Shown one piece after another: positions 27,123 to 34,783 of a stretch of 64,000 nucleotides of DNA. The notes beneath the pieces are model-generated. The model was not told the DNA's origin. It searched no databases and saw only the letters and a program-made list of their open reading frames with translations. The first letter of the stretch is position 1, and each line of letters begins with the position of its first letter. The translations under genes were made by a program, and so were the position numbers. The DNA is from Sporisorium sorghi (taxonomy: Eukaryota; Basidiomycota; Ustilaginomycetes; Ustilaginales; Ustilaginaceae), in NCBI GenBank assembly GCA_023212695.1, contig JALCCG010000002.1:124001-188000 (forward strand), given 5' to 3'.

Positions 27123-28370
27123 ATGAGTGAGGTACGAAACAAGGCCCAGTTAGCCAAAAATGCCGCGCTCCGTATCGGCAGGCTGAACACGGAGGAGAAG
27201 AACCAGGCTCTGCTTATCATGGCAGACGCTTTGATCCGGCGGACGGCCGATATTATCGAAGCAAATGCGGAGGATCTTCGCCGCGGCAAGGAGCTCGGCA
27301 CCTCTGCCTCCCTGCTGGACCGCTTGGCTCTGAATGAATCCCGCATTGAGGGGATTGCCGAAGGATTGCGCCAGATCGTCGAGCTGCCGGACCCGATCGG
27401 CGACACCTTGGAAAGCATTGACCGCCCGAACGGGCTGAGTATCGTGAAGAAACGTGTTCCGATCGGAGTCATTGGCATTATATATGAAGCACGTCCGAAC
27501 GTGACGGTGGATGCAGCCGGGCTATGCTTGAAGACAGGCAATGCAGTCGTGCTGCGCGGCGGCTCGTCTGCGCTTTCCTCCAACCGCAAAATGATCGAGG
27601 TGCTTCATGAAGCCATGGAACACACGGCACTGCCTAAGGAAGCTCTTCAGCTTATCGAAGATCCGAACCGCTCCTCCGTGGATGAAATGCTGAAGCTGAA
27701 CGGACTGCTGGATGTCATTATCCCGCGCGGCGGCAGCTCCCTGATCCAGAACGTTGTCATGAACGCCACGGTGCCGGTCATCGAAACCGGCGCCGGAATC
27801 TGCCATACCTACCTGGATGCCACAGCACAGCCGGACATGGCTGCTGCGATTAGTATCAATGCCAAGGTGCAGCGTCCTTCGGTCTGCAACTCCATGGAAA
27901 CCTTGCTTGTCCATGCCGATTACGCCAAGCTGCACCTGACCGCCCTTGCGGAGGAGTTCCGGGAACAGAATGTCGAACTGCGTGGATGCCAGCGTACACT
28001 AGCCTTTGCGCCTTGGGCAGCCTTGGCTTCGCCCGAGGACTATGCAACGGAGTATAACGACTATATTTTGAACATCAAAATTGTGGACCATCTGGATGAG
28101 GCCATCGAGCACATCTCAAATTATGGTACGAAGCATTCAGAATGCATCGTTACGGAGAATGAAGATCATGCCAGTCGTTTCTTGCAGGAAATCGACGCAG
28201 CGGCTGTCTATCATAACGCATCGACCCGCTTCACCGATGGCTTTGAATTTGGCTTTGGCGCCGAGATCGGCATCAGCACCCAGAAGCTGCATGCCCGTGG
28301 ACCTATGGGACTGCCCGCGCTTACTTCCTCCAAATATGTTATTATCGGTAGTGGTCAAATACGCGAATAA
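27123..28370 (+). CDS. proA: Gamma-glutamyl phosphate reductase
   Basis: 415 aa. NADPH-dependent reduction of gamma-glutamyl phosphate to glutamate semialdehyde. Aldehyde-dehydrogenase fold; catalytic Cys255 in Q-R-P-S-V-C-N-S, nucleotide-binding region P-I-G-V-I-G-I-I-Y-E-A-R-P-N. RBS GGAGGAAT is positioned well. It lies 42 nt after proB and 34 nt before proC on the same transcript. Confidence 0.95.
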   Translation: MSEVRNKAQLAKNAALRIGRLNTEEKNQALLIMADALIRRTADIIEANAEDLRRGKELGTSASLLDRLALNESRIEGIAEGLRQIVELPDPIGDTLESIDRPNGLSIVKKRVPIGVIGIIYEARPNVTVDAAGLCLKTGNAVVLRGGSSALSSNRKMIEVLHEAMEHTALPKEALQLIEDPNRSSVDEMLKLNGLLDVIIPRGGSSLIQNVVMNATVPVIETGAGICHTYLDATAQPDMAAAISINAKVQRPSVCNSMETLLVHADYAKLHLTALAEEFREQNVELRGCQRTLAFAPWAALASPEDYATEYNDYILNIKIVDHLDEAIEHISNYGTKHSECIVTENEDHASRFLQEIDAAAVYHNASTRFTDGFEFGFGAEIGISTQKLHARGPMGLPALTSSKYVIIGSGQIRE

Positions 28371-28404
28371 ATCATTCAATTTATCCATGAAGGAGGAAAC
28401 AACG

Positions 28405-29274
28405 ATGTGCCAATCCCCACAGAACCGCCCTTTAATAGATAAAGCAATTACCTTTTACGGAGCAGGCTCGATGGCAGAAGCGATTGTACGTGGCTTAGTG
28501 AGCCGTTCCGTCGTGCTTCCCGAGAATATTACGATGTTGAATCGAAGCAACGCCCATCGTCTTCAGGAACTGAGCGAGCGTTACGGTGTCCAGATCAACA
28601 ATGACGATGCCGCCAAAATCGAAATTCTCAAGACGTCCCCGGTAATCGTGCTGGCGATGAAACCGAAGGATGCAGCTAAAGCGCTGAAAGAGCTTGGTCC
28701 GAAGCTCTCCAGTGATCAATTGATCATCTCCGTGATTGCCGGGCTGTCCATCTACACCACGCAAACATTGCTTGGAAACCAACAGCCCATTGCAAGAACA
28801 ATGCCGAATACTTCCGCCTCCATCGGACTCGGTTCCACAGGAATTGCGTTCTCGAAGGAAATCAGCGAAGAACAACGACAGCTCGTGCTTACCCTGTTCG
28901 AGGCTGTAGGGAATGTGACCGTTATTGAAGAAGAGAAGATGGATATCCTGACCGGTATTTCCGGCAGTGGTCCGGCTTATTTCTATTATATGATGGAAGC
29001 CATGACGGCAGCCGGCATTCGAGGCGGCCTGTCACCGGAGCAGAGCCGCGAATTGACGCTGCAAACGATCCTGGGCGCCGCCCGGATGGTCCAACAGACC
29101 GGAGAGCAGCCGTCATCGCTGCGTGCGAAGATTACGTCACCGAACGGTTCCACGCAAGCCGCCTTGGAGACACTCGATCAAGGAGACTTTTTTGAAACCG
29201 TCATTGCCGCTGTAAACCGCTGCGCCGAGCGTTCCAAAGAAATGGGCGCCATGCTGAAGGAGCAAATCTCATGA
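28405..29274 (+). CDS. proC: Pyrroline-5-carboxylate reductase
   Basis: 289 aa from the ATG at 28405 with AGGAGG 8 nt upstream; the longer open frame from 28081 overlaps proA and is an artefact. Last step of proline synthesis. Rossmann motif F-Y-G-A-G-S-M-A-E-A near the N-terminus and the C-terminal signature S-G-S-G-P-A-Y-F-Y-Y plus L-R-A-K-I-T-S-P-N-G-S-T. Its TGA overlaps the ATG of mtnW by 4 bp (ATGA), tying the methionine-salvage genes to the proline operon. Confidence 0.95.
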   Translation: MCQSPQNRPLIDKAITFYGAGSMAEAIVRGLVSRSVVLPENITMLNRSNAHRLQELSERYGVQINNDDAAKIEILKTSPVIVLAMKPKDAAKALKELGPKLSSDQLIISVIAGLSIYTTQTLLGNQQPIARTMPNTSASIGLGSTGIAFSKEISEEQRQLVLTLFEAVGNVTVIEEEKMDILTGISGSGPAYFYYMMEAMTAAGIRGGLSPEQSRELTLQTILGAARMVQQTGEQPSSLRAKITSPNGSTQAALETLDQGDFFETVIAAVNRCAERSKEMGAMLKEQIS

Positions 29275-30485
29275 GCCAATGCATCGCAACTTACCGTATC
29301 TACGACGATCAGGCGGATTTTCGTAAAAAAGCGACTTCCATTGCCGTTGGCATGACGGTTGGCAGCTGGACCGAACTGCCGCAGGCCAAGCGCGAAGCGA
29401 TGCAGAAGCATCTGGGAGAAGTCGTCGATATTCAGGTTAACGAAGGCTGGGAGCCAGGCAGCCGCTATGCGGATGTTAGCATTGCGTATCCCGACATTAA
29501 TTTTAGCCGCGATATTCCTGCCCTGCTCGTGACCGTGTTTGGCAAAATTTCCATGGACGGGCGCATCAAGCTGACCGCTCTGGACTTGTCTCCCGACTTC
29601 CTTAGCGCATTTCCGGGACCGAAGTTCGGCATCGACGGAATCCGCGATATTCTCGGTGTTCACGACCGTCCGCTGCTGATGAGCATTTTCAAATCGGTTA
29701 TCGGGCTGAATGCGGACGAGCTTAGAGCCCAATTCATCCGTCAGGCACTCGGGGGCGTAGATCTGATCAAGGATGATGAAATCCTGTTTGAGAACGATCT
29801 GACCCCGATCGAACAACGCGTACGCATGTGCATTCAGGCCGCTGCTGATATCGAACAGCAGACAGGTAAAAAACTGCTGTACGCAGCCAATTTGACAGGC
29901 CGAACCTCGAAGCTGCGGGAGCAAGCACTACGCGCCATCGATGCCGGCGCAAATGCCCTGCTCTTCAATGTGCTGTCGTACGGATATGATGTTCTGCACG
30001 AGCTAAGCAGCGATCCGGATATCACGGTCCCCATCGCGGCGCATCCTGCCCTTGCCGGTGCGATTTACCCGTCTCCTTACTACGGGATAGCGGCTCCGGT
30101 ACTGCTGGGTCAGCTGATGCGGATAGCGGGAGCAGATCTGGTGCTCTTCCCTTCTCCTTACGGATCCGTAACGATGCCAAGAGAAGAGAATCTGGCCATT
30201 CGCGACGAACTGCATAGTGCCAAACTTCGTGTGAAGCGCAGCATGCCCGTACCGTCTGCCGGAATTCATCCGGGACTTGTTCCGCGCATCATCCGGGACT
30301 TCGGCACCGATGTGGTTGTCAACGCTGGCGGCGGGATCCACGGCCATCCGATGGGAACCGAAGCGGGCGGCAAAGCCTTTGTACAAGCCATTGAGGCAAC
30401 GATGAAATCCGTGCCGCTCGCCCACTATGCCGAAGAACACGAGGAACTGAAAGCCGCACTGGACATCTGGGGAGGAGAAGTATGA
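29271..30485 (+). CDS. mtnW: 2,3-diketo-5-methylthiopentyl-1-phosphate enolase (RuBisCO-like protein)
   Basis: 404 aa. RuBisCO-like (form IV) enolase of methionine salvage. The active-site segment G-G-V-D-L-I-K-D-D-E at 161-170 holds the carbamylated Lys167 and Mg ligands D169/E170; a G-G-G-I-H-G-H-P phosphate-binding loop lies near the C-terminus. The start codon overlaps the proC stop, and mtnX overlaps its end by 4 bp, so translation is coupled in series. No separate promoter or S-box was seen. Confidence 0.93.
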   Translation: MSQCIATYRIYDDQADFRKKATSIAVGMTVGSWTELPQAKREAMQKHLGEVVDIQVNEGWEPGSRYADVSIAYPDINFSRDIPALLVTVFGKISMDGRIKLTALDLSPDFLSAFPGPKFGIDGIRDILGVHDRPLLMSIFKSVIGLNADELRAQFIRQALGGVDLIKDDEILFENDLTPIEQRVRMCIQAAADIEQQTGKKLLYAANLTGRTSKLREQALRAIDAGANALLFNVLSYGYDVLHELSSDPDITVPIAAHPALAGAIYPSPYYGIAAPVLLGQLMRIAGADLVLFPSPYGSVTMPREENLAIRDELHSAKLRVKRSMPVPSAGIHPGLVPRIIRDFGTDVVVNAGGGIHGHPMGTEAGGKAFVQAIEATMKSVPLAHYAEEHEELKAALDIWGGEV

Positions 30486-31162
30486 CATCAGGAGAGAAAC
30501 AGCCGATTATTTTTTGCGACTTTGACGGAACCATTACAAATAACGACAACATTGTAGCCATTATGAAGCATTTCAAGCCGGAAGGTTATGAAGCTGTCAT
30601 GCAGGATACACTTGACCGTTCCATCTCCATTCGGGAAGGCGTGGGCCGCATGTTCGCCCTCTTCCCTTCCTCCATGAGAGACGAAATCACGGATTTCGTC
30701 CTTCAGCATGCAGGCATTCGCGAAGGATTCGGAGCATTCCTTGACTATTTGGAAGCCGAACAAATCGAGTTTTTTGTTACCAGCGGGGGGATCGATTTCT
30801 TTGTGGATCCGCTGCTGAAGCCTTTTGGCATCCCTGCCGACCATATATTCTGCAACGGTTCGAATTTCGAAGGGGATCGCATTGAAATTACCTGGCCCCA
30901 TCCTTGCAAGGGATTTTGCCGCAACGACTGCGGCATGTGCAAGGTAACCGTAATGGAACGATTCCCCGCTGATCAGTATTACCGGATCCTGATCGGTGAC
31001 AGCCTTACCGATTTCGAAGGCGCGAAGCAGGCCGATCTTGTCTATTCCCGTTCCACGCTCACCGAGCAGTGCAGGAAGCTGGGTGTGCATCATGTGCCGT
31101 TTGAGACATTTACCGATATCCAGGATGACATGAGAAACAAGTTTAAACAGGAGGTGCTGTAA
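30482..31162 (+). CDS. mtnX: 2-hydroxy-3-keto-5-methylthiopentenyl-1-phosphate phosphatase
   Basis: 226 aa HAD-superfamily phosphatase following the MtnW enolase. Motif I is D13-F-D15-G-T, the Thr/Ser motif II is F-F-V-T-S-G-G, and motif IV is G-D-S-L-T-D-F. A Cys-rich insertion (C-K-G-F-C-R-N-D-C-G-M-C) matches the MtnX/MtnZ-like family. It overlaps mtnW by 4 bp and its TAA is directly followed by the mtnB ATG. Confidence 0.93.
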   Translation: MTSGEKQPIIFCDFDGTITNNDNIVAIMKHFKPEGYEAVMQDTLDRSISIREGVGRMFALFPSSMRDEITDFVLQHAGIREGFGAFLDYLEAEQIEFFVTSGGIDFFVDPLLKPFGIPADHIFCNGSNFEGDRIEITWPHPCKGFCRNDCGMCKVTVMERFPADQYYRILIGDSLTDFEGAKQADLVYSRSTLTEQCRKLGVHHVPFETFTDIQDDMRNKFKQEVL

Positions 31163-31819
31163 ATGGCATTTTCAGATATCCCGCTCGAACAGAAACAGGC
31201 GGCGCTGCATGATCTTAAAGAAATCAAGGCGCTGTTTGCTGCAAGAAACTGGTTCCCCGGCACCAGCGGTAATCTTTCGGTACGCGTTGGCGAGTTTACG
31301 CCAGAACAATTTTATTTTGCAGTAACCGCCAGCGGAAAGGACAAGTCCGTACATACGCCAGAGGATTATTTATTCGTGGATCAGGACGGTGCGCCAAGTG
31401 AGGCAACGGGTTTAAAACCTAGCGCGGAGACCTTGATCCACTGCGAGATTTATCGCAAGACCGGCTGCGGTGCCATTTTCCATGTGCACACCATCGATAA
31501 CAATCTAATCAGTGACTGGTATGGTGAACAAGGTTATGTACCTGCTCAAGGAATCGAGCTGATCAAAGCCTTTAACATCTGGGATGAAGATGCAGCGATT
31601 CGCATTCCTGTCCTTCCGAACTATGCCGACATCCCGCGGATTGCCGAATTGGTTCCAGATGCGCTTGACCCTGCGGTACCCGGCATTTTGCTGCGCAACC
31701 ACGGCATTTATGCTTGGGGAAAAAATGCCTTCGAGGCGAAAAAACATCTGGAGGCGTTCGAGTTTATATTCGAATACTCGTATCGGCGTCTTCTTCTCAA
31801 TGCTGCCAGTACTAAATAA
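31163..31819 (+). CDS. mtnB: Methylthioribulose-1-phosphate dehydratase
   Basis: 218 aa, class II aldolase family. Zinc ligands H107-x-H109 (H-V-H-T) and the later N-H-G-I-Y His; G-T-S-G-N-L near 33-38 binds phosphate. It dehydrates MTRu-1-P to the diketo compound used by MtnW. Last gene of the pro/mtn transcript; mtnD, which follows mtnB in B. subtilis, is not here. A structured RNA with T-tract follows 33 nt downstream. Confidence 0.93.
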   Translation: MAFSDIPLEQKQAALHDLKEIKALFAARNWFPGTSGNLSVRVGEFTPEQFYFAVTASGKDKSVHTPEDYLFVDQDGAPSEATGLKPSAETLIHCEIYRKTGCGAIFHVHTIDNNLISDWYGEQGYVPAQGIELIKAFNIWDEDAAIRIPVLPNYADIPRIAELVPDALDPAVPGILLRNHGIYAWGKNAFEAKKHLEAFEFIFEYSYRRLLLNAASTK

Positions 31820-31852
31820 ATCAACCAAGTAACACCATTAGAACTTCAACAA

Positions 31853-31928
31853 GCCGGATCAGCCGCTTTGACATGTGGCTTGCACCCTGTCTCGACCTGT
31901 TTGCAGGGTGCATCCGGCGTTATTTTTT
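31853..31928 (+). ncRNA. Three-way-junction RNA element ending in a T-tract (terminator or cis-regulator)
   Basis: Three stems can form at once. P1 is 31853-31859 with 31912-31918 (7 bp, perfect). P2 is 31861-31866 with 31875-31880 (6 bp, one G-U). P3 is 31882-31889 with 31904-31911 (8 bp, perfect). Joining segments are 1, 1 and 0 nt. A TTATTTTTT tract (31920-31928) starts 2 nt after P1. It lies between mtnB and the SdpI-like gene, whose Shine-Dalgarno starts about 3 nt later. It could be the operon terminator or a leader controlling the downstream gene. Confidence 0.6.
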
Positions 31929-31945
31929 CCGAGGAGCGTGTAGAG

Positions 31946-32239
31946 GTGCTTGAAAGCTTATCCATTGGCATTGTGTTTATTCTGTACGGGTTGGTCCTCT
32001 TTCTTCTTCCACCTAAAAGTTCCAAGAGTTTTTACGCTTATAAAACCACATCATCGCTTAAAAATGAACGGAACTTCAAAGCAGCCAATGCCTACGTCAG
32101 CCTGCTGCTGATGGTGTTCGGTGTCATCCTGCTGCTGATCGCCAGGCTTACAGGCCATTTCTTAACCACCGGTATCGCAACTTTCATCGTCTTTATCTTG
32201 ATCTATATTCTGGTGGAGCGAAAACTAAAAAACATGTAA
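31946..32239 (+). CDS. SdpI/YhfL-family small membrane protein (GTG start)
   Basis: 97 aa from the GTG at 31946, with GAGGAG 9 nt upstream; the longer frame to 31868 runs through the upstream hairpin. Three hydrophobic segments (about 4-22, 48-67 and 72-92). The cytoplasmic loop F-Y-A-Y-K-T-T-S-S-L-K-N-E-R-N-F-K-A-A-N resembles the G-Y-R-T...W...A-N signature of the SdpI family, whose founding member gives immunity to the SdpC toxin. No sdpC-like gene is nearby, so a toxin-immunity role is only a possibility. Confidence 0.7.
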   Translation: MLESLSIGIVFILYGLVLFLLPPKSSKSFYAYKTTSSLKNERNFKAANAYVSLLLMVFGVILLLIARLTGHFLTTGIATFIVFILIYILVERKLKNM

Positions 32240-32267
32240 AACGATTCTCATCGTTTTACATGTTTTT
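32228..32267. terminator. Perfect 18-bp bidirectional terminator
   Basis: 32228-32245 pairs perfectly with 32250-32267 with a TCTC loop. It begins inside the last codons of the SdpI-like gene, including its stop codon, and can also stop the minus-strand ECF operon that ends at 32285. Confidence 0.9.
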
Positions 32268-32284
32268 CTTTATATCCCTATGGA

Positions 32285-32425
32285 TTATAACCTACTCTGA
32301 TCATGCTCCGTTAAAGAGAGGGCAGGTATAGGTACCTGCTCAGGCGTTGAATACGTATTCGCGATAAACAAACAGGTTACAACAAACAAAGCAATATACA
32401 ACAGATAATACAAATTCTTAGCCAC
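32285..32425 (-). CDS. Small single-pass membrane protein at the end of the ECF operon (GTG start)
   Basis: 46 aa starting at the GTG at 32425, 5 nt after GGAGGGAG. The sequence is A-K-N-L-Y-Y-L-L-Y-I-A-L-F-V-V-T-C-L-F-I-A (one membrane helix, about 6-22) followed by a Pro/Glu-containing tail. I do not recognise it. It lies 92 nt after the preceding gene of the ECF operon and before the shared terminator. Confidence 0.5.
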   Translation of the reverse strand: MAKNLYYLLYIALFVVTCLFIANTYSTPEQVPIPALSLTEHDQSRL

Positions 32426-32517
32426 GATATCTCCCTCCATGCCTTTTTCAATTATATTAGATCTGCTATCCAGCATCATATTGACTTGTATGCACCGTCT
32501 ATGTAATGTGCTTTGCC

Positions 32518-33219
32518 CTAGCTGCTTCGGTCCCTCACGACCACTTTGACCGAAGCCGGCACGGACACCGTCACATCGAACCACGAAGACGATCCCCTGA
32601 ATGAATAACGGGGTGGATCATTCAGCTGAACATACAGAATATTACCCGATTGTTTGATTTGAATGAGTGCAGGCAGCTCGGCTTGGCTCCAAATGTCAGA
32701 ATCTTCCGTCCGCAGACTGCCAAAGATGAGCATCTCATCCGCACTGGAAACATCCTGCCTGATGTTGTGATTGTAACTGCCCTGAACAATGACTTTCTTA
32801 ACCCCGTCCGGTATGGCCACCTTCTGGTCCGGTATCGGAATCGTTTGCTGTATAGCCATCGTTTCACGCCGAATCTGCTCCATCAACCCAGTTGCACTCA
32901 AAGCTGCCATACCAATGCAGCAGAAGATTAGAAAACCAATAAGGAGAATGCTGAACATATCGTATCTAACCGTATCCTGCTTACGAAAGATTAACGTATA
33001 CACGACGATTTCCGTGCCTAACAGGACAAATACGATGGGCCACCATCTAACAGCGGAACTGTACACCTCTACACCCTTCCAGGCTGATGACAAGACAAGC
33101 AAGCCGAGTATAAGCAGGGAAAGTCCCATGGAGAGTGTACCGACTCTCCACTGCCGGGCAAACTTCGATGGAGGGGCAGCCAAATCGTGAATAGATATAT
33201 TATTCGTTGTCGGATTCAT
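32518..33219 (-). CDS. Membrane protein of unknown function in the ECF sigma operon
   Basis: 233 aa. Three predicted membrane helices (about 27-46, 59-78, 88-110) and a C-terminal extracytoplasmic part (about 115-233) with beta-strand patterns such as V-K-K-V-I-V-Q-G-S-Y-N-H-N and V-T-V-S-V-P-A-S-V-K-V-V-V. That part resembles envelope-stress proteins with adhesin-like repeats, but no firm family call can be made. The ATG is preceded by GAGGAGAG and overlaps the end of the upstream gene by 20 bp, so the genes are co-translated. Confidence 0.8.
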   Translation of the reverse strand: MNPTTNNISIHDLAAPPSKFARQWRVGTLSMGLSLLILGLLVLSSAWKGVEVYSSAVRWWPIVFVLLGTEIVVYTLIFRKQDTVRYDMFSILLIGFLIFCCIGMAALSATGLMEQIRRETMAIQQTIPIPDQKVAIPDGVKKVIVQGSYNHNIRQDVSSADEMLIFGSLRTEDSDIWSQAELPALIQIKQSGNILYVQLNDPPRYSFRGSSSWFDVTVSVPASVKVVVRDRSS

Positions 33220-34300
33220 AATAGGAACGCTCTCCTCTCACAGGTCCTTTTTTCGAACCTGTCATCAGCTTGATTCCGCCCCCTATCAGGAGAACCGCTA
33301 CGATTACCGTCTTCATCAAGTCGCGGAAGCGGGAATCCACATACGTCGCAAGATACGGCATAACAAAGCTGTTAAACACAAAATAAATCCCCAGAATCAG
33401 CAGTCCAAGCCCGAGCCAGCGCTGTTGATGTCCAAGCCCCGAGATGATCGGCCGATCCCGCAGCGGTTCCCTGCCATACCGGCTTACTTGCTGCAGGCCG
33501 TCAAAGAACGCATAGAACCAAATCAGCGGAATCAGAAACAGGAACACGGACAGCTTCAGCACATCCAATACATAAATGCTGCCCAGAAACAGAACCATGA
33601 GCTGAAGCCCGCGTTTTTGCAGACCCAGATACATTTGCCCGGCTCCAGGGAGCGCGGATAACAGGGTGGCAAACACCTTGCTGCGGCGCCCGCTCTCCCG
33701 GCCGCTCTCCAGTTCGTCAAATAGCGTACGGTCCTCCAGCAGCTCCCCGGCCTGTTTGCGGTGAACGAGCTGTACAACATCAAACATGCAGTAGAGCCAT
33801 ATAATGGGCAGCATCCCCAAAAACAGCAGGAATACGGATTCATGGGTCAGTCCTGTCAGAAACAGGAGGATCGTCCCAAGACCGAAAAATGCAATTAAAA
33901 ACGACAGTCCGCGCTGCATCAAGCCCAATTGAAAATGTCCCAGGCCCGGAATGAAGGATAATAAAATCGTGTAGAAGCGTTCCGACTCGTCGCTCTTATC
34001 CTGACGAATTTCCATGGGTCTGCCGTACTCGTCATGGATAATCGTGACGGGTGTGTACCTGATTAAGGCGACCAGCAGATCAAGCATGCTGATCCCCCAG
34101 ATCATTAACGCCCCAAGAATCCCCAGGATCAATACCGAATCGGAGTGCGACATGATGCCGAGCAGAAATCCTCCAAACAAACTTCCGAAGAATAATAGTG
34201 GATAAAGCAGGGCGCGCCCCTTCCTCCCCCAATAATAGTGACCGAGGCCCGGAAGGATATTTAATATGAAGGCGAACCCTTTATTTCGTTGCGGTTGCAC
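33200..34300 (-). CDS. Multi-TM2-domain membrane protein with three tandem repeats (GTG start)
   Basis: 366 aa. Three repeats of a TM2-like unit: I-L-P-G-L-G-H-Y-Y-W-G-R-K-G (about 14-27), F-I-P-G-L-G-H-F-Q-L-G-L-M-Q-R-G (about 116-131) and A-L-P-G-A-G-Q-M-Y-L-G-L-Q-K-R-G (about 213-228). Each is followed by two helices and an I-W-x-x-x-x-F/L-D motif. Two more helices follow and a polar C-terminus. The GTG start has GGAAG about 9 nt upstream. Function is unknown; the setting suggests an envelope role under the ECF sigma factor. Confidence 0.85.
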   Translation of the reverse strand: MQPQRNKGFAFILNILPGLGHYYWGRKGRALLYPLLFFGSLFGGFLLGIMSHSDSVLILGILGALMIWGISMLDLLVALIRYTPVTIIHDEYGRPMEIRQDKSDESERFYTILLSFIPGLGHFQLGLMQRGLSFLIAFFGLGTILLFLTGLTHESVFLLFLGMLPIIWLYCMFDVVQLVHRKQAGELLEDRTLFDELESGRESGRRSKVFATLLSALPGAGQMYLGLQKRGLQLMVLFLGSIYVLDVLKLSVFLFLIPLIWFYAFFDGLQQVSRYGREPLRDRPIISGLGHQQRWLGLGLLILGIYFVFNSFVMPYLATYVDSRFRDLMKTVIVAVLLIGGGIKLMTGSKKGPVRGERSYYESDNE

Positions 34301-34324
34301 TAGGCATCTTCCTTTCGTATTTTC

Positions 34325-34783
34325 TTATCTGGACAATAGCTGGTCCAGCCAGCCCGTTGTTTTATTCATCAATTGCTCGCTGTAAGAAGGAGTGTTCGAT
34401 AAGGGAACTTCACCGCTGATCTCGCCAGGAAGAAGACGGTCGAATGCTCCGGTAAAGAGGAACAGCATGGTAATGGACGCGGCGAAGGTATAGTGAACGA
34501 TGGCGCGTTCGTACCAGCGCTTGGGACGTTCCTGAATCTGCGACGGTTCTTTGCGAATGTATGGCTTAACGTGTTCATGATCTACCACCTGATCCGCAAA
34601 CCCTTCAGGATCTGCCAGATTGGGGAGTTCCGAATCAAGCTCTGCCAGCAATTGCATATATAACTCCAGCACACTGTCATCCGTTAACATGAGCTCTTCA
34701 TAATACGTTCGTTCTTCAAGTGAACCTTCCCCTCGAATATAGCGTTCAGTTAGCTGTTTAAGCCCGTTGTCCTTAACGTTCAT
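34325..34783 (-). CDS. Putative anti-sigma factor (single-pass)
   Basis: 152 aa from the ATG at 34783, whose ATGA overlaps the sigma gene TGA. The cytoplasmic N-terminal helical region (1-90) has R-Y-I-R-G-E-G-S-L-E-E-R and L-Y-M-Q-L-L-A-E-L-D, like the anti-sigma domain of ECF regulators, but lacks the H-x3-C-x2-C zinc motif. One membrane helix is at about 94-113 and a short extracytoplasmic tail of about 38 residues follows. Assignment rests mainly on position directly after an ECF sigma gene and on topology. Confidence 0.8.
   Translation of the reverse strand: MNVKDNGLKQLTERYIRGEGSLEERTYYEELMLTDDSVLELYMQLLAELDSELPNLADPEGFADQVVDHEHVKPYIRKEPSQIQERPKRWYERAIVHYTFAASITMLFLFTGAFDRLLPGEISGEVPLSNTPSYSEQLMNKTTGWLDQLLSR

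Noticed and set aside
28081..28404. Upstream extension of the proC frame
   Set aside because: It overlaps proA in a different frame; the family start and AGGAGG site are at 28405.
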